A stretch of 64,000 nt of DNA from Chrysomallon squamiferum (taxonomy: Eukaryota; Mollusca; Gastropoda; Neomphalida; Peltospiridae): the NCBI GenBank assembly GCA_012295275.1, contig CM022670.1, positions 32,199,938-32,263,937 on the forward strand, read 5' to 3'. This document shows, piece after piece, positions 49,901 to 63,200 of the stretch. Position 1 is the first letter of the stretch. Each line of letters opens with the position of its first letter. Below the pieces are notes generated by a model. That model worked only from the letters and a program-made list of their open reading frames with translations. It had not been told where the DNA came from and ran no database searches. A program made the position numbers and the translations under genes.

Positions 49901-52200
49901 ATAATAATAAAAAAAGGAATATTTAATACTTTTCACATTTTTATGATCTGAATCGAGAGTCAGCCTAGTTTTAAATTTCTAGTTACATCTTAATGCAAGC
50001 TGAATCGAACATGTCATAGTAACAGGATGCATGCTGGTAAAAAAAAAAAAATGTAAAAAGTTTCCATGTAAAAATATTTAAACAGAATTTTGAATCAGCC
50101 CTATAAATAGAAATAATCTTACTCCATTAACTAAAATAACTGTAGAAAATATTAATATTAGTCCTCAGTCAAGCACAAACACAACGAGTTAATACTTGAC
50201 TGTGCTAACTATAGGATCATCACAGCATTTAGAGAAAGAGGATTTCTCAGTGTTCAAGCATTGTGTTACCAGCATGCTTTGTCTGTATCAGTGTGAAAAC
50301 AATAACAACCTGTTGGGTTTGATACAGACACTAAGTAAAGTATGACCATGTGTGTTTATTATGCTTAGACTGAGACAAATGCTCCAGTATTCTGCCTGTG
50401 AAAGCCTGACAGGATGGGCAAGTGCTTGATCAAAGACTGAAAACACTGTCAGAGGATTCTTCTTTGTGATGATAGTCAAACAACTACCATTCCAAAAACA
50501 TACTGCACTGGAATAAGAATCAGAACCATATGATTATCAACAAACTTTGAATCCAGCAGTCCCACAAAGCATTGAAAGGATCAAACATAAATCAGTGTGT
50601 GGTTTCTTTCTTTACCATACAGCTAAATGTTACTTTCAAAAGTTCTGAAGCATTAAAAAATAACAGATCTTTGTTTTATTTCATTCTGGAATATTCATCA
50701 ACTTACATCTACACACATATACAAATACACACATGCACACACATGCACACACGTTTAGGTAATATATATCTTCACAAATTTGTTCTTGTTGCATACCACT
50801 GAGAAATAAAAGAAACATTCATAAAGACCTTCAGTAAAAATTCGTTTGTGATTTTATTTATATATATATATATATATATATAAACAATTATATATAAACT
50901 GAAATCAGTTATAGTACAATGACTTCAAAGACACTGTTAATTTTCAGATTAAATAAATATAAATACTTGAAAAATCTGAGCCTCAAATTAAACTAAAAAG
51001 ACTTCAAAATGCAAAACAAAAATCTAATTCACAAATAAATAAACAAAAACAGTCTGGTAAGTATTTCATAAGTATCCAAACAAGTAAACTTCAACAGGAG
51101 GAAGAAAAACAGTAGAAAAATCTGTGTCAATGCTTTTTTTTTTTTTTAATCCTTTACTTGTCCAGTGACAAAGAAAAGGTTTATGGAATATTTTGGATAA
51201 ATAATGTAAATGTCACATTTTTCTCTGCCTTTCTTGAGCTGATGGAGTTGTTTTACAGAATGACAAATCTGACTGTTTTAAAATAAAAGCAATTTTTAAC
51301 ACAAATACAAATTACCATAAATTTTCATAATTATCACAAGTCAGAACAAATTTATTAATGACCCAAAAATAAATGAAAACAAAGTAATAAAATATCATAC
51401 TTTCAACAGAGCTGAACTGAAAATGCTGATGTTAATGTGCTCTCAGTTTAATTTCTATTTATCATGTTTTAAAACATAATTATACAATGTGAATTTGACC
51501 TTTTTATATAATTATATATGTACCCAAAACACATATTCATTTAAAAATATTTACCTGACAAACTTAAATAACAGGTATGCATTAAAATATATACATTACA
51601 AATATGCATATACATGATTTTTTCAAAAAATAATTTCAGAAAGCGATTTTGTTAAAGAGATTAAAATAAAAATTTATGATTAATCCTTATCTCTATTCCA
51701 TTTCCTAGGTCATGGTTTAATCATTAGTGCAAAAGGAAGTGTAGTATTTAAAAAAAACACATATATTCTAAACTGAGACTGCTCTAAACACCTGCTCCTG
51801 TCCAAGTACACTGCCACAAAACTAAAACATCCTGAGAATGTTTTTTCAGTTTTTTTAAAGTCAATAAATATGTGTTAAAAATTTGTTTGAGTGAGGTGTG
51901 TTCTTGTGTGACATCAGCCCAAAAAAAGAATAGTTTGAAGATTCATATCTTATATGCCCTATAAAACACAGAGAAAGAGTCAGAATAAGAAAGACAGAAA
52001 GAGTGAAAGGGAAAGTGAGAAAGCATGAGAAAGACAGCAAATGAGTGAGAAAGAAAAAAAAGAAAACTACACACACACACACACATACATACATATACAT
52101 AAAAAAAAAAAAAGCCCATTAAAGTTTTGTGAAAATAAACTTTTGTGGTAATTATACAAAACAAAATTAGTATGAAGGTATTTTTACCTTCCTGCTGCTC
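45721..52200. other. Upstream region A: presumed intron 1 or 5' flank
   Basis: No exon recognised. Contains an ATT run (46618-46669), a poly-T run (46911-46937), a GC-richer patch (47050-47290), another poly-T (48774-48796), a second GC-richer patch (49258-49360), a TA run (50862-50882) and a GA-rich to CA tract (51968-52090). A signal-peptide exon ending in phase 1 is required upstream of exon w1 but I could not place it. Confidence 0.6.
46618..46669. repeat. ATT trinucleotide microsatellite
   Basis: About 17 uninterrupted ATT units. Confidence 0.96.
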
Positions 52201-52252
52201 AAAAAACAAAACAAAAAATAAGGATCATTATTTATTATAATACTAATAAAAA

Positions 52253-52303
52253 TATCCCATTAGGAAACAATAATAAAAATAGTTATTATTTCCTAATGGG
52301 ATA
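52253..52303. repeat. Inverted repeat (hairpin) with 15-bp perfect arms
   Basis: tatcccattaggaaa at 52253-52267 is matched by tttcctaatgggata at 52289-52303. The stem extends further inward with ttattat/ataataa after a two-base bulge, leaving a loop of about six bases. Confidence 0.92.
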
Positions 52304-53369
52304 CCACTTTCAGGTCAAGCCAATGGCAGTGAGAACATTCCTATACAACAAAGACAATGATATAAAACTCCTATGGCAACAAGGACAAAGGTAATCTAGT
52401 AATTTTACTTTAGTATGTTTAATTATTTTTGTGCTGTATTGTTAAAATAACCAGAGTAATAAATAAAAGGGCAACAGGATGATGACCACAACAATAAATA
52501 ACTTTCCCTGAAATTGACCAGCTTGGGACTATTAAACTGTCATGGGTATTAATGGGTAAAAAATTACATTTTAAGGATAAATAATCTAAATGATTAGCTA
52601 ATGATATAATGTTATGACAAACTAATCAAGAGCATACAATCAATTTTGATTATATACATTAGAAACAGAGACAGAGCTAGAAAAAAATATATATACATAT
52701 TCATAAATATACTGCTGAAATTAACAAAAGGTTAATGTTCAAATGATTAAGTCCAGGAATATTTTAAAATAATATTTTTTAATTTGAGTCAGGCATGGTG
52801 CTCAAAAGTATATCATTAACATTTATTGTATTTGTGTAAATCCGAGTAACAGTTATTTATTAAAATGTCTGCACAAAGATTTAAAAAATAATGTTATGGA
52901 TTTAGATTTCACTCTGTACTTTGTGTCTCATAATAATGTAATTTAAAGCCACAACAATGTTGACAGTACTGTATTAGACAGTGGCAAAAACCTCAATGGG
53001 TAAAGAATTTTCAACAACCTGAGATAAATTCTACAAGCTTTAACACAAAATACTGTAGCAAAATGTGAATCAAAAGTCACAAACACTATAATCTTCAATA
53101 ATGAATATGAAAGATCATTTTATATAATTATTAGAAATTGCTTCACACAGTTGTCCCATTGAAGAAAGTCATTTGACTCAAACCAACTATATATCAAACT
53201 TTTATATCTCAATAAAGCATTCTGAGTCATAAGACTTTTCAATGGTCTTCCATTGTGTTGAATACACTTAAATTATCTGAAGAATTTTTTTCTTTCTTTC
53301 TTTTTTGTACAATTACTGAAATGATAAAAAAGAAGAAAACCCCCCATTAAATTGCAGTTTTCTAAGCAA

Positions 53370-54220
53370 TGGTCTACTCTTCCAGTACAGTCTGCCAATG
53401 TTGTTATAATGTGAAACTTTTTTTAAAAATGGTGATTTAATATCAGGAACAAAATAAATTTTACTACTAACCATAAACCTTCAAAATTAATGTTTTAAAA
53501 GTATTGCTGAATAATTAATTTAACAAGAATGTTCTTCACATATGCTTAGATACTTTGACATTTTCATAATCTGGGTTAAATCTTATGTGGATATATGACA
53601 TCATTATTTTTGTAAAAACATAACCCTTCACACATAAAACCATAATTGAAAGATTAATATGATAAAAATGCAGTCTCATACGTGCTATTTTAGATATGTT
53701 TGCCTTTTTATAAACTAGGGTAATTCTTACATCTATATATGGTATCGTACATTTTGTAAATTATGTTATATATACAGTTACTGATATAAAAAACAGAGAA
53801 TGTTGTAAACAAATGGTTTCATCTCCCAGCAGAGTGCCAGTGTTGTTATAAAAAAAAACATAAATTAGAACTGAGGTCAAATTTGGTCTAAAAATATTGA
53901 TTATATACTGATTTAAAACAAATTTAACTAACAACATAAAACTTCACAGATAATGTTTTAAAAGTAAAGCTGAAGGATTAATTGTGACAAAAATGATGTA
54001 TCATGTATGCTATCTTAAACTAGGAGAAATTTTATCAAATTTTTTGAAATTATGTAAAACTGTTAACCTTAACAAAAACAACAAAAAAGTATAACTGAAA
54101 GATTAATATGACAAAAATGCTGTCTCATATAATTATGTGCTATCTTAGACACTCAGGCATTTTCTTAAACTGATAATTCTTAAGTGTGTCTGACATGATA
54201 CTTTTTTGTAAGTATCGAAA
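53370..54220. repeat. Degenerate nested direct repeats
   Basis: A unit starting tcttccagtacagtctgcca (53380) recurs diverged near 53822 (tctcccagcagagtgccagt), both continuing into tgttgttata. Within each half, a motif like acttcacagataatgttttaaaagtaaagctgaaggatt recurs (53478, 53625, 53940, 54070), often followed by a-atgctgtctcata and tgctatctta. Likely an old local duplication about 450 bases long, itself built from two related subunits. Confidence 0.7.
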
Positions 54221-57200
54221 GAAAGGTTAATAACATAATACTGTAAAATGTTATTCTTGCTTGATTTCTGTTTTTTGTGCACTGAAAAAGAATTTTCAGA
54301 CAAATCTAACATGCACCTGTCATGTAATAGGTCAAAAGATGGGTTAATATTAAGTTATTATTCAAATGCAAAGCTCAATGGAGTCATGTATCATATGTCA
54401 TGTAAAGAAAATCTTGGCTCACAGAGAGACAGACAGTATATTCAAAACACTGAGTTAACAAAATATTTAATTAAAAAACCAAAAAATGAAAAGGGTCTTG
54501 AAAGATAACTGTTCTATAATTATTCCATTTATGAAATATAATTTAAAAGTGACTAATTAAAAAAAACTTTGCACTAATTAATTTTTATAATTTGTTTTGG
54601 ATTGGTTTTTTTGCTGTTTTTTTGTTTTTTAATTGTTTTCTGTAGTTTTGTTTTGTCCATTTTTATTATTATTATTATTTTTAATATTAAATTTTAGCTA
54701 AAGATATAGTTCATTTATTTTATATATACATTGCTGCATTAAATTATTTATTAATTAGTGATTTCTGAAAAAAAACAGATTATCAATAAATATTTGCATT
54801 TCAGTCCTAGATGGCTTATGTAATACATAATAACTAACATTTTATTATGAAGTTCTATATTTGAATATGTGTGTGTGTGTACATTTTCAAATAAATCATT
54901 CTGAAGAAATATGTAAAAACATGGCTATAAGGCATCACTGACAACAGATAATAAAAATGATGATTTAGCAACATTTTTAAGGATGTGATATGCTTGAATG
55001 AATACAATGAAAGGCTGTCAAAATGAATACCCTGCTACATGCAAAATGTTACTAGGCTATTGCTCTTATCATATAAAGTCAAAAAAAAAAAAAAAAACCC
55101 ACATCATTAACAACTTTCTGCAATACATCCTCAAAAAAACCTCAGCTTAAATATACATATATGACTATAGATTAAAAAAAATGTAAGCCTTTAACACTTT
55201 TAATATATTTATATATATATATATTAGAAGCTTAAATGGCAATTTGTATAATTCAAAGTCTTGTCCAAATATAAAGAACTAAAGTTATAGTTTATGCATA
55301 AACAAAGACCATATACTGTTTGTTTTAAGCTAGGTTAAACAAATAAAATCTTGACATACATTAAGAGATTATAATCAAGTCTCTCTTGTACAAATTATTT
55401 ATTGTTAGTGTCACAGCACCTGCTAGTGAATAGGTAGACAAATATGTTTTATATATATAATCCAGTAGAAACAATTTGAAAAGTATTACTGTAGTTGACA
55501 GGTAAATTAATCCCAGTTGGTCACCACCCAGCCTATAATAACTTATAAAAGATACCAGAATGACACCAAAAATGTGTAAATAACAAAAACACACTATATA
55601 CTGTAACAGGTATTTAAGTAATTATAAAATAGATTTATTGTGAAATCAGATACATATAAATATAATCTCCCATAATATATTATTCAGTTTCATTTTCTAC
55701 ATCTGTTTTGTAAGCTGCTTTTTTATTTACTTCTGCAATAACAAAAACCATCAGTGTCTACAGCCCACATAATGAATTGTTATTTGAGTTAATCTGAAAA
55801 AGGAGAAAGATTTAATGAAAAAAATAGTCATATTTTCTTTTCCTTTTAAGGATTTGATATGAGTTTTCCAGACTATTAAAACTGATAGATATGTGAAAAT
55901 ATGTGAAAATGAAGAAAACAAAATAAGATGCTCAACATCAAACCAAGATCTCTGTAAAAGCAATGATTATCAAAAAAGTTAAGTCTTACACCTACTTTTG
56001 GTTGATACAGAAAGGAAAATACATCTAACACACAAACATTGATCAAGATTTTTTTTATTGGCAGTTCATAAAGAAGAACCATACATAGTCATGATATTCT
56101 ATATTCTGCAATAAATGTTAACAGAAATTGTTAAAAACATTCACTTTTCTTGTGTATCCTCAACAGTGAAAGACATGTTTTGGTTCAAAGCTGTGTATAA
56201 TGTGTATTGCAAATACAAATGATTGATTCATTCAGTAACTCTTTTCAAATAAAACCGCAGCTTGACACACATTTTCACCATGTCAGTGTATGAGTAACTT
56301 GAACTTCTGCCAAAACATACCTGTCAACTTCAGTACTGCTTAAATCAGCATAAAACTCTGTTTAGCTGCTTTCAGTGTATGAGATGCTGTTTTTAAAAAT
56401 TAAACTTAATTTATGTAAATAAATTGCATGTTTTTTTGCTCCAATGAAAATAGCTACATGCAGCCTGCATACTTATGGAAATACACTAATTTGGGAACAG
56501 TATCCTTAATGTTCAAATTTAATTTTCATTACTTTTATAAAAATTTAATTTATTTATTTTTATTTTAAAAAACACCATTTTGGTTTAAATATCAAACATT
56601 TGCTAATTTCCATTTACAGACTTTTTTGCAATCTGCAGGTACATCATTCCAGTGCATTTTCTTACAAAAACTGACCAAATCACCAACTGTAATTTTGAAT
56701 TACACACGTCAGTTATAGGCTGGAAAAGTAAAATGATAGCAAACTGCAATTTCACCATTCAGTTTAATCAGTGAACTGTTCTATCATTTTTTTTAACATG
56801 TCTGCTTCAAACAATTGCAAAGTTTGGGTCAAAATGTACACTTTGAGAAAGCTTGTAGTGGTTCCACTGGAATTTATTATATTTGTGTATAGGGTGATAA
56901 GTGAGATTAAACATCCGACACTGCACAAAGTGTGTAGATTTACACAGACTGGGATTACAGGAATCACTTGAGATAGTGAAATCAATAGGAAGATACAGAT
57001 ATATCTAGATTAAACATACCTCAAGGTACATACTGGCCAGTTTAAACAGAGTTCATCACATAGCTTTCTAGCAACAAAAGAATTAATAAAAATAGAATTA
57101 CTTCAACATTCTGGATATTCTATTACAGACACTTTGAACAAACATTATAGATATAAAGATAAGTGAATACATATTTGTATCATTGAAAAACAAAGCTGTT

Positions 57201-58489
57201 AAAAAGACATTGGCATTGCTGATTCTTAGGCTTTTAACATTAAGAAATAAATTTGGTTATTGTTTTTAATAATTTTATAAATTATTTATTCCTGAATTTA
57301 TTTATTTATTTTATTTTTATAAAAATGTTTAGTTAGAACAAACTGTTATCTGACATACACTCTTTATATCATTAACATCTTATTTTAAATATGTCTTAAC
57401 AATTAAAATATCTATTTTTGGTCAAAATAATAAATAAATGAATAATTAAATGATGTGTCCTCTTAGATTGACTGAAAAATAATGTGTAACAAATGTTCAG
57501 TTCAAATACAAACAAGAAAGATATAATAATCAGCTTGTAACATTAACCAAAACTGTAACGAGATAATATACTGTAACTTTTACTGGTTTAATATTATTTA
57601 TTTTTTCGAATCTAAATTATAGTAAATAGCTATTTACAACAGTTTTCTACTTAAAACTTCAAGTTTTACATAACATATACATAAATTCAAGAAACTAGAA
57701 CTTTCTTTGAAGATATTAAGAAGTAATTATTGCAAGACTGATATTTGTTTCACTGCTCTGATCTTTAGATCTAAAATGACATGAAGACACATTTGTAAGC
57801 TTCATAAAACTAAGCAAATATGAAAGACATGTCTTCTTTTGTGAAGATTCTAAATCCTTCCATCAGCATTAAGTTGATTCAAGCGCTGGCAGTCCATGAA
57901 ATCAGCAGTGTTGAGTAATTTTATGCTTTATTACACTTTGGAAAACCTCTCCATCTGGCATGACCAAGAATATCAAAGGTTAGAGAGCTGAAATTACAGT
58001 TTTATGTATTTGCTCAGAACATAAGATCTAATAAAACTTGAATGTTCTACAGACTTCATATATATATTTCAAAAGTTGTGATATGTTGAAATGACTTTTA
58101 ACATCGACTAGATTATTTGACTTTATAAATGTTCTTGTTTCAAACAGGTATATCAAAGGCTATCTTTGCTTGCCCAATATTCATGTTAAAGTAATTTTAA
58201 AATATTTGATATTTCATTATTACTAGAAGATACAACATATTAAACTAAGAGTAAAGTATTCCTTTAACTGTATGAACAATAGTCTAAATTTATTCTGTAT
58301 GCTACATGACTGTTTTATGATGTTTTTATGTTTGTCTTTTCTCTTCCGGATAGTAGCTAATGCTAACAATAGAAATGACAATAACAATAAATCAAAGTAT
58401 GTAGACAAAACATTAACCTGCAAATATGCATGATGGTTGTACAGTTCTTCACAATGGTAATTATGCATTAATCATGGAACTGGTAACAT

Positions 58490-58528
<39 letters not shown>

Positions 58529-59700
58529 ACTAATTGCTTTATTTACAAAATTAGGCCTAAAAAATATTCAATTAAATTTACAAAAAAATAAATAAAAATA
58601 ATAATAATATGAATCTGATTAGCATTATTTCATTTACAAAATTTTTAAAAAAAAATAGTAAAAAAATAAAAAATAAAAAAATAAAATAAATAAATTAAAT
58701 AAATTAAAATAAAATAAAATTTATTTTAGCATCCAAATGCAAATGAATCAGTAACTGACACAAGACAATTTGTGCTTATTATGACTGAAAAACTGAAATG
58801 TCTGACAAGTGTCACAAGATGCTTATTTTGAACAGATGGATACATTAGAATAAAGTCAGTCTGTAACTGGAAGTATAGCATTTACTTCTCACTGTTTTTT
58901 ATGTTAAGCTTATAAATCCAGGTAATAAACAAAGGCACAAATAAAGGAAACAAAACACAGTTTAGACAGCAAGTTGGTCATGAAGCAAAACAAGATCAGG
59001 TTTCTTCAGCCTTGGTAACACTATTCATCAAATCTAAACTGTTATTTACTGGACTGCTTTTTAAAGTCCAATTCCATTAAGCTCACTGAAGGCCAAGTCA
59101 TAGTCCTGGATTGAATTATGTATTTGATATATAGTCAGTCTAAGATGAAGACAGGGAATAAATATGGCCTGTTGTTTATTTATCATCCAAACCAAGTCAT
59201 AACTCATTAGCAGTTGTGCTGCTTTTTTGTAGAAGTGTATATAAAGAAAAATAATTTCTGATAATGAAGAAAAATAACTCGTTTGGTTGTGGTATGTACT
59301 GCTTTGTTGTTGAAATTTAAATATAGAAAAATAATCTATGATAATAATAAAAAAAAACAGCTGGTTTCTTCTGAAGATTAATATATATGTTAATTACCTA
59401 TATTTGACATCCTAAAGGTGACACAATAAATCATTTCTCAAAATTATCTTATAAATATTATTAAACTCTGATCTGCTGTTTTTTCAAAGAATATGGTATG
59501 TAGTTTCATTCTAAAAAGCTTTTATAAAAACTGGTACTTCTAAACCAGTCAGAATTTTCAAAACAAAAAAATATTTTTCTTTAGCTAAACCAACTGAAAG
59601 ATATGTATCCATATGATGCATTATATGCAATGCAGATGGATGTGTAACTACATGAAAATAACTGAAAGCCACGAAATTACAACATAAGCTTCTTAATGGT
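54221..59700. other. Upstream region B: no gene recognised
   Basis: AT-rich sequence with A- or T-runs (55081-55098, 58493-58524) and TA tracts. The longest open frames lack any family motif. Nothing further to report. Confidence 0.65.
58493..58524. repeat. Poly-T run
   Basis: 32 consecutive T bases, followed by an A-rich AAAT/AAAAT-type block to about 58722. Could be the tail of an inserted retroposed element in minus orientation, but no element body is recognisable. Confidence 0.85.
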
Positions 59701-59707
59701 TATTATA

Positions 59708-60247
59708 AGCAAGGGCAAGGATGGGAAGCTCAGTCATGTCCATTGTGCACAAGCTCTAAGCAAACTCGAGACAGGACTTATAGCTGATCCTTTTGACAAA
59801 GTACTGTCACAGGTGTTTGGTACAAATGAATAGGCAAACACAACCATGTAAAAGCAAATGAACACAAACGTACCAGTCTCTTGACCCTACAGAAAGGTCA
59901 CCTCCTTATTAGCCCAAGTGAAATTAGATGAGTTTTATTGAGGAGTGGTGGTCATTCATGGCCTTTCATCAGATGGCAGAAGTACCTTTCTCAGCAAAAT
60001 TGATGGTTTTGTGATGGTCAAAGCTTTCCTAACAAAATACTTGAAAATTGCTGGCATCAACAAAATTGCTTTCTGTGGTGCAGAATAAACAAGGTTCTTG
60101 GACATGTGTTTTGAAGAAAAACCAATTACTTAGCTCAAGGATAGAACTAGGTTATTTCAGCTATCCATTGTGAAATAATGTTTTGTCCCCAAAAACACCA
60201 TGTCATAAGTCAGAGAATGAAGGGATCAACAGATACAAATATAATAA
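59708..60247 (+). pseudogene. Unidentified coding-like relic with multiple stops
   Basis: This stretch is less AT-rich than its surroundings. In one frame it gives long non-repetitive segments: 41 codons up to a TAG at 59831 (including LSKLETGLIADPFDKVLSQV), and 48 codons from 59942 to a TAA at 60086 (including VVVIHGLSSDGR and FLSKIDGFVMVKAFLTKYLK). Stops also fall at 59849, 59882 and 59939. I do not recognise the family. It could be a decayed gene or transposon fragment, or a chance composition effect. Confidence 0.35.
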
Positions 60248-63200
60248 AACATCTATAAAACATCAATGGTTTTCCAAGCCTTGAAAGATAAAGCACTCAA
60301 AATATTTCTTGTAAACTGGGAAATTGTATATCTTAATTTACAGTTGCTGGCACAAACAAATGAAACAGGGAATCTCTAACAATAAATGAAGTCCCTATAA
60401 TTTTGTTGTCTGTTAAGTTTTTAAATAACCATCAAAACTGAAATATATTAAACTCTGATCTTTTACATACAAGTCCCATTTTACACAAGTCTAAACTGAA
60501 AAAGACTGCTTAAGATTTATTTCTGCAATCGCCAACATGTTATCTTTCATGATGCCTGACAAGAAAAACCATCTGTTTGTTTTTACCTTTTAAAACAGGT
60601 GAAACTGAAATGTTTGTGAGAAAAACAGTGTTAAATTACCAAATACTTTGATAAGAAAAGCAAATAAATATTTGTTTATCCAAAACAATTTGTCTGAATG
60701 ACAGTGACATGAGCAAAATTAACTGGAAAAGAAATTCCAGTGTTTTTACATTGCCATTTAATTTGGAAACAGGTAAATAGAATCAATTTGGAACACATAC
60801 ACATTAAGTCTTAATGTGATAAAATGACTCACAGTATCAAATATATTGTTTCATACTATTAACATTCTTTTTTAAATAGATGTGTGTGTGTGTGTGTGTG
60901 TGTGTGGAAGAGTTGTGGCTTGTTTCAGAAATTATGGCTATCAAATATATTGCTAACACACTACAGAAATAAAATATCAGCACAAGGTAAGATAAATACA
61001 TATACATTTAATGAATAATTCAAATGATTTAGTGTACAAACTGGAAACAGCTTTCTTTACAAATGTGTTTTGGTCTGACATATTAACCTACATTGATCCA
61101 TTTGCCCCTTAGATTTTGCCCCAAAATGCTTCAGGAATAATAAGAACTGATAATTTGGGGTTTCATTCAAATAATCATTTTGTAGCAATATGGATTTCAA
61201 TGATACTGAGGTACGTTAATGTTAAAGAGTAAAGATAAAACATCGGGAAAATAGAAATGAATGTCCTGGAAAAATAAATGTTTTAAATTTATTCTTTGCT
61301 ATTTGATCATTCCAGGATCTTTTTCAATTTGCCATTTATAAACACTGTTTTGGTTTATACATAAACAAACTTCCAAAATTCATCAGGTTCTCTCCCATCT
61401 GTTTCACACCCCACTTATCAGTCACTTATATTTTTTTCCCGTTTGTGTGACACATCATTTACAGACTGATTTTGTAAACCCCTGTTGTTTTAATCCAATA
61501 TAGCAGCCCTATTAGAAAGATCTAAATAACAGGACTGTATTCAACAACTTCAGGAGGCTGATGCATCTAAACCTGTTTTGGCATTCTACAGTTAAATGAG
61601 ACTGCTGTAGACACAGGTATGTAAATCTCCACAGAGCTGAGAATGTTAACCTCAGTTTTAAACTGTCTGGTCGTGTTATGTCACTGACATCCATGCTAAA
61701 TAGCACCAGTGTTTGCTGATTATGTTAACCTAAAGACAAAAATGCTAGCCAGTTTTACACTGAAAGCAACATTAGATACTGCAGGTTATGAAGAAAATAC
61801 ATGAAGTCATGAATGTTCTTTTCAACTAACATGAATGATACCTAAAATACCCCAATTTTATATCCATGAGATTTAAGCAAATTAATTTTTCAGTTAACTA
61901 ACTTGAAAAAATCTCTAATATGCAATATTAAATTAAAATTATAATAACTAGCAAAAAAAAGAATTCAGCATTTTCTAATAATATATTGAGCTTACACAAC
62001 ATGAGTAACACTGCATTAGCATGTTTTGTTTATACTTTGGCATTATTATTTTATATTAATTTGTGAAAGCAGATGCTGGCAGTAATTAATAAATGTGTTC
62101 CTCTTGTCTGACATAAACTAATAGGCCTACAGACTATGCAAGTTCTGGCCTGATTAAAAAAAAAAAAAAAAAAAAAACAAGCTCGTAAAACTGATACAGA
62201 CCAGTTTAGTAAGCAAACTGAAAGTTTGGAAGTTCTCATGTTTTCCTCAGAAATTATGTAAACTGCTCTGTTTGACTGATGATTTAAAACGACTTAATCT
62301 GTAATCTCTTTATTTATTTTTTATAATTTATTTATTTTTATTTTTTAATTATTATTATTTTTTATTTATTTAATGTTTAATTCTTTATTATATTATTTCA
62401 TTGTTTTCTTTTCTTTTCTATATATTATGTATTACATTTAAAAAAAAATATATTATTTTATTTTTTTATTTATTTATTTATTTATATATTTTTTTTGATA
62501 AATTTAAATTGCTGCTACATCATCATTTTGAATATAAACATTAAAAAACATTTATGTTATCTTAATTACATTAACATCCCTAACATCTGTGTACTCATTA
62601 ACAAGCTCATCACAGTAGTGCATACAAATGTCTGTACAGCTAAATATTTCGGAAATCCTGTGCAGGTTTAACAGAAGTATTAGAGCTTACAAAACACACA
62701 CACACAGCTGTGTATCATTAAAAAAAAGTGTATATTTAGATATCCTAATCATCATGGCTACTTATTTCCTAAAGTTATATTTCAGATTACTGACACTTGT
62801 GTTTTAAAAGAAACAAAAAAACAAAAAACACCACCACCTACAAAATCCTTCAGTCTCAGGTAAAAACCTGTTATTGTAATTATAATGAAGGAATGAAACA
62901 TAAGGTGGTTTCTGTAGATTGCTTTAAAATATTGGAGAAGATTATTAGTCACGGTTTTAACACCCAGACAGAAATGGTCTTGGGAAGAAAAAAAAAATAT
63001 ATAAAGCTTTTCTCTTTAGCAGTCTATTTCAGAGAGGACCCTTCTCTGAGATACTTATATAAATAAAACAAAACAACTGAAAAACACAACCAAATTAATT
63101 TAATTTGTTTTATTTTTTTCGTTTTTTCCAGCATTAATTTTTTTTTTTTTTTTTCCAGCATTAATTTTTTTGTAATATAATCTTGGAACACTTTGTAATT

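Noticed and set aside
55361-55594. Minus-strand frame starting MCFCYLHIFGVILVSF as a laminin signal-peptide exon
   Set aside because: Hydrophobic start is suggestive, but no donor gives the required phase 1 at a sensible position and the sequence is ordinary AT-rich DNA.
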